DNA from: Pseudoalteromonas byunsanensis
GTDB lineage: Bacteria > Pseudomonadota > Gammaproteobacteria > Enterobacterales > Alteromonadaceae
DNA length: 64,000 nt
Assembly (NCBI RefSeq): GCF_001854475.1
Contig: NZ_MNAN01000028.1
Span: forward strand, 272,088-336,087
Reading direction: 5' to 3'
A program made the translations under genes and the position numbers. Within the stretch, counting starts at the first letter, position 1. Every line of letters begins with the position of its first letter. The notes beneath the pieces were generated by a model. The model made no database searches, was not told the DNA's origin, and saw only the letters and a program-made list of their open reading frames with translations. Shown here in pieces: positions 18,566-27,682 of this stretch.

Positions 18566-19534
18566 TTACTGCACAAGCTCTTGATCAGAAAATTCGTCTG
18601 CAAATAGTGGGCTAGATAGATAACGCTCAGTTGCGCTCGGTAAAATAACGACAATATTCTTGTCGGCATTTTCTGGTTTCTCTGCAATACGCTTTGCGGC
18701 TACAACAGCGGCACCAGATGAGATACCAACCAAGATACCTTCGTCTTTCATCAGTTGGTGAGCCATCGCAATAGCGTCTTCATTTGAAACTAATTCAGTG
18801 CCGTCAATCAGCTCTAGATCTAGATTGCCAGGAATGAAGCCTGCACCAATACCTTGGATTTTATGAGGGCCAGGTTTTACCTCCTCGCCAGCAAGTGTTT
18901 GTGTGATCACTGGAGAATCTGAAGGTTCAACGGCAATTGCTTTGACTTGTAAACCTTTTTCATTTTTTAGGTAGCGAGTCGTACCAGTGATGGTACCGCC
19001 CGTACCAACACCTGCAACAAAGTAATCAACCTTGCCATCCATTGCTTCAAAAATTTCTGGGCCAGTAGTTTCAAAATGGATTTTAGGGTTTGCAGGGTTT
19101 TCGAACTGCTGTAGCAAAATATACTTTTCAGGGTTGCTTGCCTGAATTTCATTAGCTTTTTCGATTGCGCCTTTCATACCTTTGGCGCCTTCAGTCAATA
19201 CTAAGTTTGCACCTAGTGCTTTAAGTAGCTTACGGCGTTCTAGACTCATCGTGTTTGGCATAGTTAGCGTCAGCTTGTAACCGCGAGAAGCTGCTACAAA
19301 TGCTAAAGCGATACCAGTGTTACCAGAAGTAGGCTCAATGAGCTCTTTGTCTTTTGTTAGAAGACCTGACTTTTCTGCTTCCCAAATCATAGAAGCACCG
19401 ATACGACATTTAACGCTGAAACTTGGGTTACGAGCTTCAATTTTTGCGTATACGTTACCACCTGTCACGCGGTTTAATTTTACAATCGGAGTTTGACCAA
19501 TTGTTAGGCTGTTATCTGCGAATATCTTAGACAT
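18566..19534 (-). CDS. cysK: Cysteine synthase A (O-acetylserine sulfhydrylase)
   Basis: CysK makes cysteine from O-acetylserine and sulfide using PLP. The PLP lysine is Lys42 in [14 protein letters not shown]. The substrate loop PTSGNTG is at 68-74 and the phosphate-binding GTGGTITG follows. The 322-residue length and the ending [16 protein letters not shown] are normal for CysK rather than CysM. It is monocistronic with its own terminator. An inverted repeat upstream (19612-19641) could bind CysB or belong to the neighbouring gene. Confidence 0.96.
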   Translation of the reverse strand: MSKIFADNSLTIGQTPIVKLNRVTGGNVYAKIEARNPSFSVKCRIGASMIWEAEKSGLLTKDKELIEPTSGNTGIALAFVAASRGYKLTLTMPNTMSLERRKLLKALGANLVLTEGAKGMKGAIEKANEIQASNPEKYILLQQFENPANPKIHFETTGPEIFEAMDGKVDYFVAGVGTGGTITGTTRYLKNEKGLQVKAIAVEPSDSPVITQTLAGEEVKPGPHKIQGIGAGFIPGNLDLELIDGTELVSNEDAIAMAHQLMKDEGILVGISSGAAVVAAKRIAEKPENADKNIVVILPSATERYLSSPLFADEFSDQELVQ

Positions 19535-19611
19535 TGTGTTCCCTTAGGTGCTCTAGGTTTTACTTAACATCACACTTTACTTAGCTTTATATAAAATTGA
19601 AGTAAAGAATG

Positions 19612-19641
19612 GCTATAAGATATATCAAATATGCTTATAGC
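19612..19641. promoter_or_regulatory. Perfect 8-bp inverted repeat between DUF5916 gene and cysK
   Basis: GCTATAAG (19612-19619) and CTTATAGC (19634-19641). It sits 28 bases beyond the DUF5916 stop codon and 78 bases upstream of cysK on the same strand. It may be a weak terminator hairpin or an operator for CysB; it has no T-run. Confidence 0.35.
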
Positions 19642-19668
19642 TAAAAGAAATATAAATTTGATTTCTTA

Positions 19669-22008
19669 TTACATTAGCCAAGCATAACTAAATTTAGCAA
19701 AGAAGGTTTTTTCATCCTTTATGAGTCGCGAAAGATCATCATCCTGATACCCATTGTCAGCGTATCCTGCAAAAAATATGGTTTGAGGATTCAGTTTATA
19801 AGAGTAGAGCAGTTGCGTGCTAAGCCCTTTATAATTCGCGTCAACTTCGTCAATATAGTTGCTGACATTTCTATCTATATCAGTATAGATGACAGCAATA
19901 CGTAAATAACTATTGATATTGAATTGATAGGTTAAACGGGCGTCAGTCAGATTTGCGGTGTATACCTTCGCGCCATCGGCATCTAATGTTTCGTAACTGT
20001 GTCTAAAGTTAACCTCAAAGTGTTTCCCTAAGTTAAGATTGATAACAGGGCGTGCAAAGTGCATTTTACCAACACGGTTGTTGGCAAGGTCCACTTTGTT
20101 TCCGGTACGTAAATTTAGCCCAGCAAACAGCCCTGAAACAGGTTTAATCTCCATATAGGTCCAAATTAAATTTTCAGAAAACAGGTCGCTATTATTGTCT
20201 ATTTGGAGGCTGGCCTTGTTGTGTCTTAAGCCGCGACGATTTCTGTGCTCAACACCAAAGTCAATAAAGCTTTGCAAGGGTCCATCAATTGCCAAATTGG
20301 TTTGGACTTCTTTTTCTAATAAGTCGCCGTCATCATTGTGAGTAATATCCCAATCAGTATACCAGCGAGCTCTGTTCCACCAATTGTGTTGTTCTCCATA
20401 CCAACGGTATTCGAAACCAGTTAAAAATTTATTGAAATCCACCTGAGACATAAAGCCCATATCGGCCCTAAGATCTGCACCATAGCTTTGGTAACTGGTG
20501 AATGCACGCCAGTGTTTGGTGTTATGTTCGTAGTCCACAAGGTACCCCAGACCATTCAAATCATCTTGCTCTAACACACGCAAAACACTTTCGTTGTAGT
20601 CACAGTCTTGTTCGACAGAGCATACCTCAGTGGGTAGCGTGGCGCAGTCCCCGTCATCGCCATCACACAGTTCCTGTGCGAACGCATGACTGTAATTGGT
20701 GTTGGAACCTAATATCTGCACATTAAAAGTATCACTGGCAGTAGGTTGATATTTAGCGTCAAAACTCACGAGCTGATTTTTGTAGTCGTCACTATCTCTT
20801 AGAGTTGCCGTTGAACCAACCGATAAGCCATCGTTTACATCAAAGCGATAGCGCAAGGCTGCATTGTTACTCTTTTGCTCTAGTGAGACAATGCTGGAAC
20901 CCAAATTGCCCGGTACCATTACATTGAGGTGCTCGTCATTGGTAAGAAACAAACCATAAGTGTGGCCTGATTTACTGCCAGATAGCTTTACACCGAAATC
21001 AGGCGCTGCAATGTTTCTGGTGTGGATCAAATTTAAATGTGAGGAAAAGTAGTCGGCGTTATCTAAAAAGAATGCACGCTTTTCTGGGAAGAATAGGCTG
21101 AAACTGTCGTTTACGCTCAGCTGACCGGTGTCTGCCTCTACTTGAGAAAAGTCTGGATTGAGTGTGGCATTCAAAGTGGTGTCGGGGGTAATAGCCCATT
21201 TTAAATCCAAACTCGGCTCGGTACTGTCGTTATCTTTCCAGTCGGATATGTCGCTACCATCAATGTCTCTTGATTGGGATTTACTTAATACCAGTGAAGG
21301 AATAACGGCAATGTTATTGCCTTGTTTAGCAGATTCAAACCCTGTGTACTGCGGCATTTGGCATATCCAGCAGTTATTGGCGTGAGAGATCTGCATATTG
21401 GACAATCGTAATCTCTGATCTCTAGGTAAAAATCTCAAAAACTCCATAGCCATCTGTTTGACTTGTTTGGAGTCATCGAAGTTAAGCACACGCAAAGGAA
21501 TTTCTATCTCCACGTTATAGCCTTGATCATGAATAACACCTGCGCTGTCCCAAATGCCATTCCAAGAGTTGTTCTCGCTCTTAGTTAGTTCGTTTTCAAT
21601 TGAATCTTGTTGAACACCAAGTGGATTAATAAAAAACTGATAAGCGCTGCGCTTATTGTTAAATGAGTCAATCTTGATACCAACTAAATCATCATTCCAA
21701 GCGCGGTCTCTATCTCGAAAGAATGCGCGGATCAGTTCAGGATTGGGATCGTCCGCTTTAAACGCGACAAATAATGATTGACCATTTTCATAAACATAAG
21801 CCGTAGTAGTCACAGGGCTGGGTGTGTTTTCTTGTGGCCAAGTAACATTATTGATGGCAATTTTTTTTGCTTGCTGCCAAACAGGGTCGTCAAGTTTACC
21901 ATCAATTATTGCTGAAGCGTCGATAAATGGGAGTGCTTCAACTGTTTGGTTGGCACTCGCACTCACAGCGAGGAGTGAGCTTAATGCGAAAATAACTTTG
22001 TTTATCAT
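19669..22008 (-). CDS. CBM9-like / DUF5916 outer-membrane protein
   Basis: A Sec signal (ending VSASANQ) is followed by a carbohydrate-binding family 9-like domain, residues about 25-200: IDGKLDDPVWQQAKKI, TTAYVYENGQSLFVAFKADD, AYQFFINPLGVQQDS and VEIEIPLRVLNFD. The rest (about 230-779) is DUF5916, with LKWAITPDTTLNATLNPDFS and SLFFPEKRAFFLDNADYF, and probably folds as an outer-membrane beta-barrel ending in a Trp-Leu-Met terminus. Such proteins are frequent in marine Alteromonadales and may bind sugars or peptides; the ligand is unknown. No TonB plug is present. Confidence 0.85.
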   Translation of the reverse strand: MINKVIFALSSLLAVSASANQTVEALPFIDASAIIDGKLDDPVWQQAKKIAINNVTWPQENTPSPVTTTAYVYENGQSLFVAFKADDPNPELIRAFFRDRDRAWNDDLVGIKIDSFNNKRSAYQFFINPLGVQQDSIENELTKSENNSWNGIWDSAGVIHDQGYNVEIEIPLRVLNFDDSKQVKQMAMEFLRFLPRDQRLRLSNMQISHANNCWICQMPQYTGFESAKQGNNIAVIPSLVLSKSQSRDIDGSDISDWKDNDSTEPSLDLKWAITPDTTLNATLNPDFSQVEADTGQLSVNDSFSLFFPEKRAFFLDNADYFSSHLNLIHTRNIAAPDFGVKLSGSKSGHTYGLFLTNDEHLNVMVPGNLGSSIVSLEQKSNNAALRYRFDVNDGLSVGSTATLRDSDDYKNQLVSFDAKYQPTASDTFNVQILGSNTNYSHAFAQELCDGDDGDCATLPTEVCSVEQDCDYNESVLRVLEQDDLNGLGYLVDYEHNTKHWRAFTSYQSYGADLRADMGFMSQVDFNKFLTGFEYRWYGEQHNWWNRARWYTDWDITHNDDGDLLEKEVQTNLAIDGPLQSFIDFGVEHRNRRGLRHNKASLQIDNNSDLFSENLIWTYMEIKPVSGLFAGLNLRTGNKVDLANNRVGKMHFARPVINLNLGKHFEVNFRHSYETLDADGAKVYTANLTDARLTYQFNINSYLRIAVIYTDIDRNVSNYIDEVDANYKGLSTQLLYSYKLNPQTIFFAGYADNGYQDDDLSRLIKDEKTFFAKFSYAWLM

Positions 22009-22224
22009 GCTGCTAAATATATCGTCATAGAGTGGGCCACTATTTAATAATATGCAGGTAATGTTAACAAACCTTTCGCGTTAGGCTGCAATTTAACAAG
22101 TTAAGTGTCCTTTACTTAGCGCATAGTTGGTTTTACAGCGGTTTACATGCAATGTTTAAGCATTTGTGGCAATCGCGCAATAAAACGTGATACAACAACG
22201 CATCATTTTAGTTAGAGAAGTATT

Positions 22225-23370
22225 ATGTCGTTAATTCTTAAACTTATTGCTGGTATTTTGGGCGGTATTGCTGCCGGCTTTTATCTACCTATGGGGCTGG
22301 TTGAACTTTTGTACACTGCTAAAGTTATTATTGGTCAACTAATAAGCTTTACCATCCCTTTGATTATTTTGTTTTTTATAGCATCCGGTATCGCAGGGTT
22401 GCCAAAAGGGTCAGGCCACTTACTTGGCAAAACAGTTGGTTTTGCGTATGGCTCCACTATTATTGCAGGAACACTCGCTGTGATTTTAGTAAACGCGTTT
22501 ATTCCGTTTTTTGATGGTGCTATCAGTTATGAAGCTACCTCAGCAATAGAAATTAAAAGTTATATCAATGTTGAAATTCCTCCTTTAATGGGAGTAATGA
22601 CGGCTTTGGCAACGGCTTTTATTTTTGGAATAGGGATCAGCCAGTTAAATCTAAAGTCATTAAAGGAAGTTACCGACCAAGGCAGGGACGTGATTGACGC
22701 GTTGCTGGCTAAAGTCATTATTCCTGCTCTACCTTTTTATATTGCCGGAGTGTTCGCCGAAATGGCGGTTGCGGGTACAGTCGCCGATACGCTTAGTACC
22801 TTTGGTATCGTTTTAGTTGCGGCCATCGTCATGCACTGGTTATGGTTGACAGTGTTGTATGTTGGAAGTGGTATTTTGCTTAAGCGTAGCCCTGTGGAGT
22901 TAATCAAAAACATGCTCCCTGCTTATTTTACGGCGATAGGAACCATGTCAAGTGCTGCTACCATTCCTGTGTCACTTAGAGCCAGCAAAGCAAACGGTGT
23001 TAACGAAGAGGTTGCGAACTTCTCTGTACCGCTGTGTGCGACAATTCATTTATCGGGGTCTACGATTACAATTGTTACTTGTGCCATGGCAGTAATGCTT
23101 CTTTCGCCAACCATGGCGGTCCCTTCATTACTACAAATGTTGCCATTTATCTTTATGCTGGGCGTGGTGATGATTGCAGCTCCTGGGGCTCCAGGTGGCG
23201 CTGTAATGTCAGCACTGGGACTACTTACGTCTATGCTGGGATTCAATGAAGCTGCGGTGGCGCTGATGATTGCACTTTACTTGGCACAGGATAGCTTTGG
23301 TACAGCTTGTAATGTGACAGGCGATGGTGTGATAGCACTTTGGGTGAATCGCTTTTCACAGCGCGCATAA
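22225..23370 (+). CDS. Dicarboxylate/amino acid:cation symporter (DAACS family)
   Basis: A 381-residue polytopic membrane protein. SAATIPVSLRASKANGVNEE, HLSGSTITIVTCAMAVMLL and LAQDSFGTACNVTGDGVIAL are the re-entrant loop and transport-domain motifs of the GltP/SdcS-like family, which moves glutamate, aspartate or C4-dicarboxylates with Na+ or H+. It is slightly shorter than typical GltP. The specific substrate is not evident. It is followed by a hairpin and then by uvrY. Confidence 0.88.
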   Translation: MSLILKLIAGILGGIAAGFYLPMGLVELLYTAKVIIGQLISFTIPLIILFFIASGIAGLPKGSGHLLGKTVGFAYGSTIIAGTLAVILVNAFIPFFDGAISYEATSAIEIKSYINVEIPPLMGVMTALATAFIFGIGISQLNLKSLKEVTDQGRDVIDALLAKVIIPALPFYIAGVFAEMAVAGTVADTLSTFGIVLVAAIVMHWLWLTVLYVGSGILLKRSPVELIKNMLPAYFTAIGTMSSAATIPVSLRASKANGVNEEVANFSVPLCATIHLSGSTITIVTCAMAVMLLSPTMAVPSLLQMLPFIFMLGVVMIAAPGAPGGAVMSALGLLTSMLGFNEAAVALMIALYLAQDSFGTACNVTGDGVIALWVNRFSQRA

Positions 23371-23391
23371 CCGAAAATATTGCACTAAACT

Positions 23392-23417
23392 CAGAGGTGC
23401 TTGATATGTCACCTCTG
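23392..23417 (+). terminator. Hairpin after the dicarboxylate symporter gene
   Basis: CAGAGGTG (23392-23399) pairs perfectly with CACCTCTG (23410-23417), 22 bases past the stop codon. The following CGTGATTATTTT is only a loose T-rich tail. Confidence 0.5.
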
Positions 23418-23548
23418 CGTGATTATTTTGTAAACAAAATACATTATTTGCGTGTGAATATTTATTTATTTATTTAATTCTATGGTAATCTGGGCATGTT
23501 GTGATTTAAAGGTCACAAAGGCCGAGGTAACAGTGAGGGGATGTACTA

Positions 23549-24199
23549 TTGATTAACGTACTTTTAGTTGATGATCATGAACTTGTGAGAACAGGTATAA
23601 AACGTATATTGGATGATGTGCGTGGTTTTAAAGTGGTCGGAGAGGCTAAAACTGGTGAGGAAGCGGTGGCATTTTGTCGTCAAAATGAGCCAGATATTGT
23701 GTTAATGGATATGAACATGCCTGGCATTGGTGGGTTAGAAGCGACAAAAAAAATCTGTCGCTATTGTCCAGATGTTAAGGTGATCGTATTAACAGTTCAT
23801 TGTGAGGACCCTTTTCCAAGTAAGGTGATGCAAATTGGTGCACATGGTTATTTGACCAAAGGAGCTGGCCCCGATGAGATGATTAACGCGATTCGCGCTG
23901 TAAATGCGGGTCAACGATATATTGCCCCAGAAATTGCTCAGCAAATCGCTTTGGCTCAGTTTAGTGGGCGTAACGATGAAAATCCTTTTCAGTCGTTATC
24001 CGAGCGTGAACTGCAGATTATGCTGATGATCACTAAAGGTGAAAAAGCCCAAGATATTGCGGAACGTTTGAACTTAAGCTCAAAAACTGTCAATAGCTAT
24101 CGCTACAGGATGTTTGAAAAGCTCAACGTAGGGGGCGATGTTGAGTTAACACACCTAGCAATTCGTCATAAAATGATAGACATTGATACCACACACTAA
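23549..24199 (+). CDS. uvrY: BarA/UvrY-type response regulator
   Basis: A receiver domain (LLVDDHELVRTGIKRIL; phosphoacceptor Asp in IVLMDMNMPGIGGLEA; conserved Lys in GYLTKGA) is joined to a LuxR/NarL-type helix-turn-helix (LSERELQIMLMITKGEKAQD, LSSKTVNSYRYRMFEKL). It is very close to E. coli UvrY (GacA), which with BarA controls the Csr small RNAs. The start is the TTG at 23549, preceded by GAGGGGA at a good spacing and matching the family N-terminus MINVLLVDDHE. It lies 12 bases before uvrC, the conserved gammaproteobacterial arrangement. Confidence 0.96.
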   Translation: MINVLLVDDHELVRTGIKRILDDVRGFKVVGEAKTGEEAVAFCRQNEPDIVLMDMNMPGIGGLEATKKICRYCPDVKVIVLTVHCEDPFPSKVMQIGAHGYLTKGAGPDEMINAIRAVNAGQRYIAPEIAQQIALAQFSGRNDENPFQSLSERELQIMLMITKGEKAQDIAERLNLSSKTVNSYRYRMFEKLNVGGDVELTHLAIRHKMIDIDTTH

Positions 24200-24211
24200 C
24201 CTATCATTTAG

Positions 24212-26035
24212 ATGGCTGTATTTGATCACAAAGCATTTCTCAAAACCTTGAGCACCGAGCCTGGTGTTTATCGTATGTATGACGATCAGCATCAGGTAAT
24301 TTATGTGGGCAAGGCCAAAAATCTCAAAAAGCGCGTTTCGAGCTATTTTCGTGCCAATATTCCTGACAGTAAAACCCGCGTTCTCGTAAGTAACATCTGT
24401 AGTATGGAGGTGACTCTCACCAATACAGAAACAGAAGCGTTACTGCTGGAAAACAATCTTATAAAAAAGTATCAGCCTAGATACAATATCTTACTTCGCG
24501 ACGATAAATCTTACCCTTATATTTTCTTAAGCGGTCATAAACATCCCAGACTGGCATTTCATCGTGGCGCAAGAAAGTACAAAGGTGAGTATTTTGGGCC
24601 TTTCCCAAGTAGTGCTGCGGTTTCTGAAAGCTTGCGTTTGATGCAGAAGATTTTCCCAGTCCGCCAATGTGAAGATGTGTATTATCGTGCGCGAAGCCGT
24701 CCGTGCTTGCAGTATCAGCTAAAGCGTTGCAGCGCCCCTTGTGTTGGTAAGGTGTCAGATGAAGAATATCTCGATCAGGTTGATCTGGTTCGCCAATTTC
24801 TCAATGGTAAATCACAGCAGGTGATCGCAAAACTCGTTACGCGGATGGAAACTGCCAGTATGGCACTGAACTTTGAGTTGGCCGCTAAATATCGAGATCA
24901 AATCGCATTGCTCAGACAGATGCAGGAACAGCAATCGATAGCGGGTAACTTCGCAGAAATGGATGTTATTGGTTTCGTGCAGCAAAATGGTTTGTGCGCA
25001 ATACATATGCTGATGATCCGTGAACATAAAGTGCTGGGTACCAAAACCTATTTTCCTAAAGTCCCGAAAGGCTCACTGCCGGATGAAATACTCAGCTCGT
25101 TTATAGGGCAGTATTACTTAAGTGGTGGTACAAGTAGTCGTATTGCAAAAGAGATTATTTTGCCATTTGCGCTGCAAGAGCAAGAGGAATTGACAAATGC
25201 TTTAAGTGAAGTGGCAACGCGCAAAGTAATATTTAGAGCGCAGGTGCGTTCTGAGCGAGCGCAGTATCTGGCGTTGGCTAATAAAAATGCGCTCAACAGT
25301 ATCGCTGTCAAACAAAGTGCGCAAGATTCAATTAATAAACGCTATGCTCTGCTTAAAGAAGCACTGCAAATTAGTGATATACAAAGAATGGAATGTTTTG
25401 ATATCAGTCATACCATGGGAGAGAATACTGTGGCATCGTGTGTGGTGTTTGATGCGCAGGGCCCAAATAACAAAGAATATCGCCGTTACAATGTAACTGG
25501 GGTAACACCGGGTGATGATTATGCAGCCATGGATTTTGCCCTTAACAAGCGATACGCTAAGTTGCAGGATGAAACTAAGGTTCCGGACGTTATTTTTATA
25601 GATGGTGGCAAGGGGCAATTGGGCCGAGCAGAAGCTTTTTTTGCTGATTGGTCATTAGATAAGTTACCATTGCTTGTGGGTGTGGCAAAAGGCACAAGTC
25701 GTAAACCTGGTCTAGAAACGCTATTAATTGATGGCGGACGTAGAACGGTTAATTTAGATAGTGACTCGCCAGCGCTGCACTTAATTCAACATATTAGGGA
25801 TGAGTCGCACCGTTTCGCTATCGCAGGGCATCGTAACAAAAGACAAAAACAGCGCACTCAGTCAGTATTGGAAGAAATTGAAGGTGTTGGTCTAAAACGT
25901 CGTCAGGCACTTTTGAAATACTTAGGTGGAATGCAGGGGGTGAAAGCCGCCAGTATCCATCAGCTAAAACAAGTTCCCGGGATCAGCCCTAAAACGGCTG
26001 AAAAGATATTTAACCATTTGCATGACAAAGCTTAA
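24212..26035 (+). CDS. uvrC: Excinuclease ABC subunit C
   Basis: UvrC makes both incisions in nucleotide excision repair. The 607-residue protein has an N-terminal GIY-YIG domain (GVYRMYDDQHQVIYVGKAKN), a Cys-rich segment (RPCLQYQLKRCSAPCVG), a UVR motif near 205-235 for UvrB binding, an RNase H-like nuclease core (ECFDISHTMGENTVASCVVF; FIDGGKGQLGRA) and C-terminal tandem helix-hairpin-helix motifs (IEGVGLKRRQALLKYLGG). It follows uvrY closely and precedes pgsA by 42 bases. Confidence 0.98.
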   Translation: MAVFDHKAFLKTLSTEPGVYRMYDDQHQVIYVGKAKNLKKRVSSYFRANIPDSKTRVLVSNICSMEVTLTNTETEALLLENNLIKKYQPRYNILLRDDKSYPYIFLSGHKHPRLAFHRGARKYKGEYFGPFPSSAAVSESLRLMQKIFPVRQCEDVYYRARSRPCLQYQLKRCSAPCVGKVSDEEYLDQVDLVRQFLNGKSQQVIAKLVTRMETASMALNFELAAKYRDQIALLRQMQEQQSIAGNFAEMDVIGFVQQNGLCAIHMLMIREHKVLGTKTYFPKVPKGSLPDEILSSFIGQYYLSGGTSSRIAKEIILPFALQEQEELTNALSEVATRKVIFRAQVRSERAQYLALANKNALNSIAVKQSAQDSINKRYALLKEALQISDIQRMECFDISHTMGENTVASCVVFDAQGPNNKEYRRYNVTGVTPGDDYAAMDFALNKRYAKLQDETKVPDVIFIDGGKGQLGRAEAFFADWSLDKLPLLVGVAKGTSRKPGLETLLIDGGRRTVNLDSDSPALHLIQHIRDESHRFAIAGHRNKRQKQRTQSVLEEIEGVGLKRRQALLKYLGGMQGVKAASIHQLKQVPGISPKTAEKIFNHLHDKA

Positions 26036-26077
26036 GCATTCATGCGAACATAAAGAAAAAGACCTCACTAAGTAGTT

Positions 26078-26623
26078 ATGTGGAATATTCCAAACACACT
26101 TACAACATTTAGGTTGTTACTCATTCCTGTATTTGCAGTTTTGTTTTATTTGCCATACTCATGGGCATTTTTTGCTGCTGCGTTTATCTTTTGGCTCGCC
26201 TCAGTGACCGATATTCTCGATGGCTATTTGGCTCGTAAACTCGAGCAATCAACACCTTTTGGAGCATTCTTAGACCCTGTTGCTGATAAGGTAATGGTGA
26301 GTGTTGCTTTGGTTATGCTTGCAACTTATTACCAAAATTACTTTGTTACCGCAGCGGCTATCATCATCATTAGTCGAGAGATCGTTATCTCTGCACTTAG
26401 AGAGTGGATGGCTGAGCTGGGTAAACGCGATGATGTTGCGGTGTCTTCGCTTGGCAAGTTTAAAACTGCCGCGCAAATGCTCGCCATTATCGGTTTAATT
26501 TGGCAATACGCCCCTTGGATGGTTAACTTAAGCTATGCGTTATTGGCGGTTGCTACACTATTAACGGTGACTTCAATGGTTGCTTATTTATATGCAGCAA
26601 AGGCCGAATTGACCAAATCTTAA
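26078..26623 (+). CDS. pgsA: CDP-diacylglycerol-glycerol-3-phosphate phosphatidyltransferase
   Basis: PgsA makes phosphatidylglycerophosphate, the precursor of phosphatidylglycerol and cardiolipin, in the inner membrane. The start MWNIPNTLTTFRLLLIPVFA and the CDP-alcohol motif TDILDGYLARKLEQSTPFGA followed by FLDPVADKVM (DGxxARxxxxxxxxGxxxDxxxD) are clear. The 181 residues hold about five transmembrane helices. The order uvrC-pgsA-tRNA(Gly/Cys/Leu) is the same as in E. coli. Confidence 0.97.
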   Translation: MWNIPNTLTTFRLLLIPVFAVLFYLPYSWAFFAAAFIFWLASVTDILDGYLARKLEQSTPFGAFLDPVADKVMVSVALVMLATYYQNYFVTAAAIIIISREIVISALREWMAELGKRDDVAVSSLGKFKTAAQMLAIIGLIWQYAPWMVNLSYALLAVATLLTVTSMVAYLYAAKAELTKS

Positions 26624-26694
26624 CTGGAAGTGTCTATTAACACATCAGTTTAGATAAATTTTGAACAAACGATTAAAAACATTCATTTTTTATA

Positions 26695-26722
26695 TTGACG
26701 CGTTTCGTAACTTCTGTAGAAT
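26695..26722 (+). promoter_or_regulatory. Strong promoter of the tRNA array
   Basis: TTGACG (26695-26700) and TAGAAT (26717-26722) with a 16-base spacer, followed by GCGTCCG, a GC-rich discriminator typical of stringently controlled stable-RNA promoters. It lies upstream of all nine tRNA genes. Confidence 0.8.
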
Positions 26723-26765
26723 GCGTCCGTGTTGAGAGGGCAGCACGCCTTTGATGTTAAAGATT

Positions 26766-26845
26766 GCGAGTATAACTCAGCTGAAATTAGAAAGACGCGA
26801 CAAAGCTTCTTAATGATTTCAACTCAGTAAAGCGCATTTAAAGAT
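26766..26845 (+). pseudogene. Decayed 5' half of tRNA-Gly (copy 1)
   Basis: It starts with GCGAGTATAACTCAGCTG, the acceptor and D-arm of tRNA-Gly, then diverges (GAAAGACGCGAC...) and lacks the anticodon loop, T-arm and CCA. It abuts the first intact tRNA-Gly. Confidence 0.75.
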
Positions 26846-26921
26846 GCGAGTATAGCTCAGCTGGTAGAGCGCGACCTTGCCAAGGTCGAGGTCACGAGTT
26901 CGAACCTCGTTACTCGCTCCA
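26846..26921 (+). tRNA. tRNA-Gly (anticodon GCC), copy 1
   Basis: The 76-nt cloverleaf has acceptor GCGAGTA/TACTCGC, anticodon stem CCTTGCCAAGG with GCC, T-loop GTTCGAA and encoded CCA. It is equivalent in position to E. coli glyW after pgsA. Confidence 0.97.
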
Positions 26922-26936
26922 ATCTTTAATCAAGTC

Positions 26937-27010
26937 GGCGGAATGGCAGAGTGGCTATGCAGCGGATTGCAAATCCGTCTACCTCGGTTCGACTCCGGGT
27001 TCCGCCTCCA
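26937..27010 (+). tRNA. tRNA-Cys (anticodon GCA), copy 1
   Basis: The 74-nt cloverleaf has acceptor GGCGGAA/TTCCGCC, anticodon loop ATTGCAAAT with GCA, and encoded CCA. It is equivalent to E. coli cysT. Confidence 0.97.
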
Positions 27011-27045
27011 TATCTCAACACTCCACATGCGAAAGCAAACCCGAT

Positions 27046-27132
27046 GCCCGGGTGGTGGAATTGGTAGACACAAGGGATTTAAAATCCCTCGCTGGTAACA
27101 GCGTGCCGGTTCAAGTCCGGCCCCGGGCACCA
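27046..27132 (+). tRNA. tRNA-Leu (anticodon TAA), copy 1
   Basis: This 87-nt class II tRNA has acceptor GCCCGGG/CCCGGGC, anticodon loop TTTAAAA with TAA, variable arm CGCTGGTAACAGCG and encoded CCA. It is equivalent to E. coli leuZ. Confidence 0.97.
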
Positions 27133-27161
27133 TTTAGATTAGAGATGTATCTCAAAAAGAT

Positions 27162-27240
27162 GCGAGTATAGCTCAGCTGGAATTAGAAAGACGCGACCAA
27201 GCTTCTTATTGATTCTAACTCAGTAAAACGCATTAGTGAT
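27162..27240 (+). pseudogene. Decayed 5' half of tRNA-Gly (copy 2)
   Basis: It begins GCGAGTATAGCTCAGCTGG, identical to tRNA-Gly for 19 bases, then carries the same divergent tail as copies 1 and 3 and ends in CGCATTAGTGAT directly before tRNA-Gly copy 2. Confidence 0.78.
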
Positions 27241-27316
27241 GCGAGTATAGCTCAGCTGGTAGAGCGCGACCTTGCCAAGGTCGAGGTCACGAGTTCGAAC
27301 CTCGTTACTCGCTCCA
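27241..27316 (+). tRNA. tRNA-Gly (GCC), copy 2
   Basis: The 76-nt sequence is identical to copy 1, with anticodon GCC and encoded CCA. Confidence 0.97.
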
Positions 27317-27343
27317 ATCTAACGCTTTAGCATAAGACCCGAT

Positions 27344-27430
27344 GCCCGGGTGGTGGAATTGGTAGACACAAGGGATTTAAAATCCCTCGTTGGTAACAAC
27401 GTGCCGGTTCAAGTCCGGCCCCGGGCACCA
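27344..27430 (+). tRNA. tRNA-Leu (TAA), copy 2
   Basis: Like copy 1, except the variable arm reads CGTTGGTAACAACG. The two changes are compensatory and keep the stem paired, so the gene has been under selection as a functional tRNA. Confidence 0.97.
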
Positions 27431-27437
27431 TTTGATT

Positions 27438-27516
27438 GCGAGTATAGCTCAGCTGAAATTAGAAAGACGCGACCAAGCTTCTTAATAACTTCAACTGATT
27501 AAAACGCATTAGTGAT
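27438..27516 (+). pseudogene. Decayed 5' half of tRNA-Gly (copy 3)
   Basis: It begins GCGAGTATAGCTCAGCTG and then has the shared tail AAATTAGAAAGACGCGACC. It abuts tRNA-Gly copy 3. Confidence 0.78.
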
Positions 27517-27592
27517 GCGAGTATAGCTCAGCTGGTAGAGCGCGACCTTGCCAAGGTCGAGGTCACGAGTTCGAACCTCGTTACTCGCTCCA
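27517..27592 (+). tRNA. tRNA-Gly (GCC), copy 3
   Basis: The 76-nt sequence is identical to copy 1, with encoded CCA. It is not followed by Cys or Leu in this unit. Confidence 0.97.
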
Positions 27593-27622
27593 ATCAAATA
27601 TCTGGTCCTCTTTTTGAAGTTT

Positions 27623-27682
27623 GCGAGCACAGCTCAGTTGAAATTCGTCAGTTTTTCAACAGAATAAAATCGCATTAGTGAT
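27623..27682 (+). pseudogene. Decayed 5' half of tRNA-Gly (copy 4, shortest and most divergent)
   Basis: It begins GCGAGCACAGCTCAGTTG, with four differences from tRNA-Gly, and has a shorter 60-nt span that still ends in CGCATTAGTGAT before tRNA-Gly copy 4. Confidence 0.65.
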
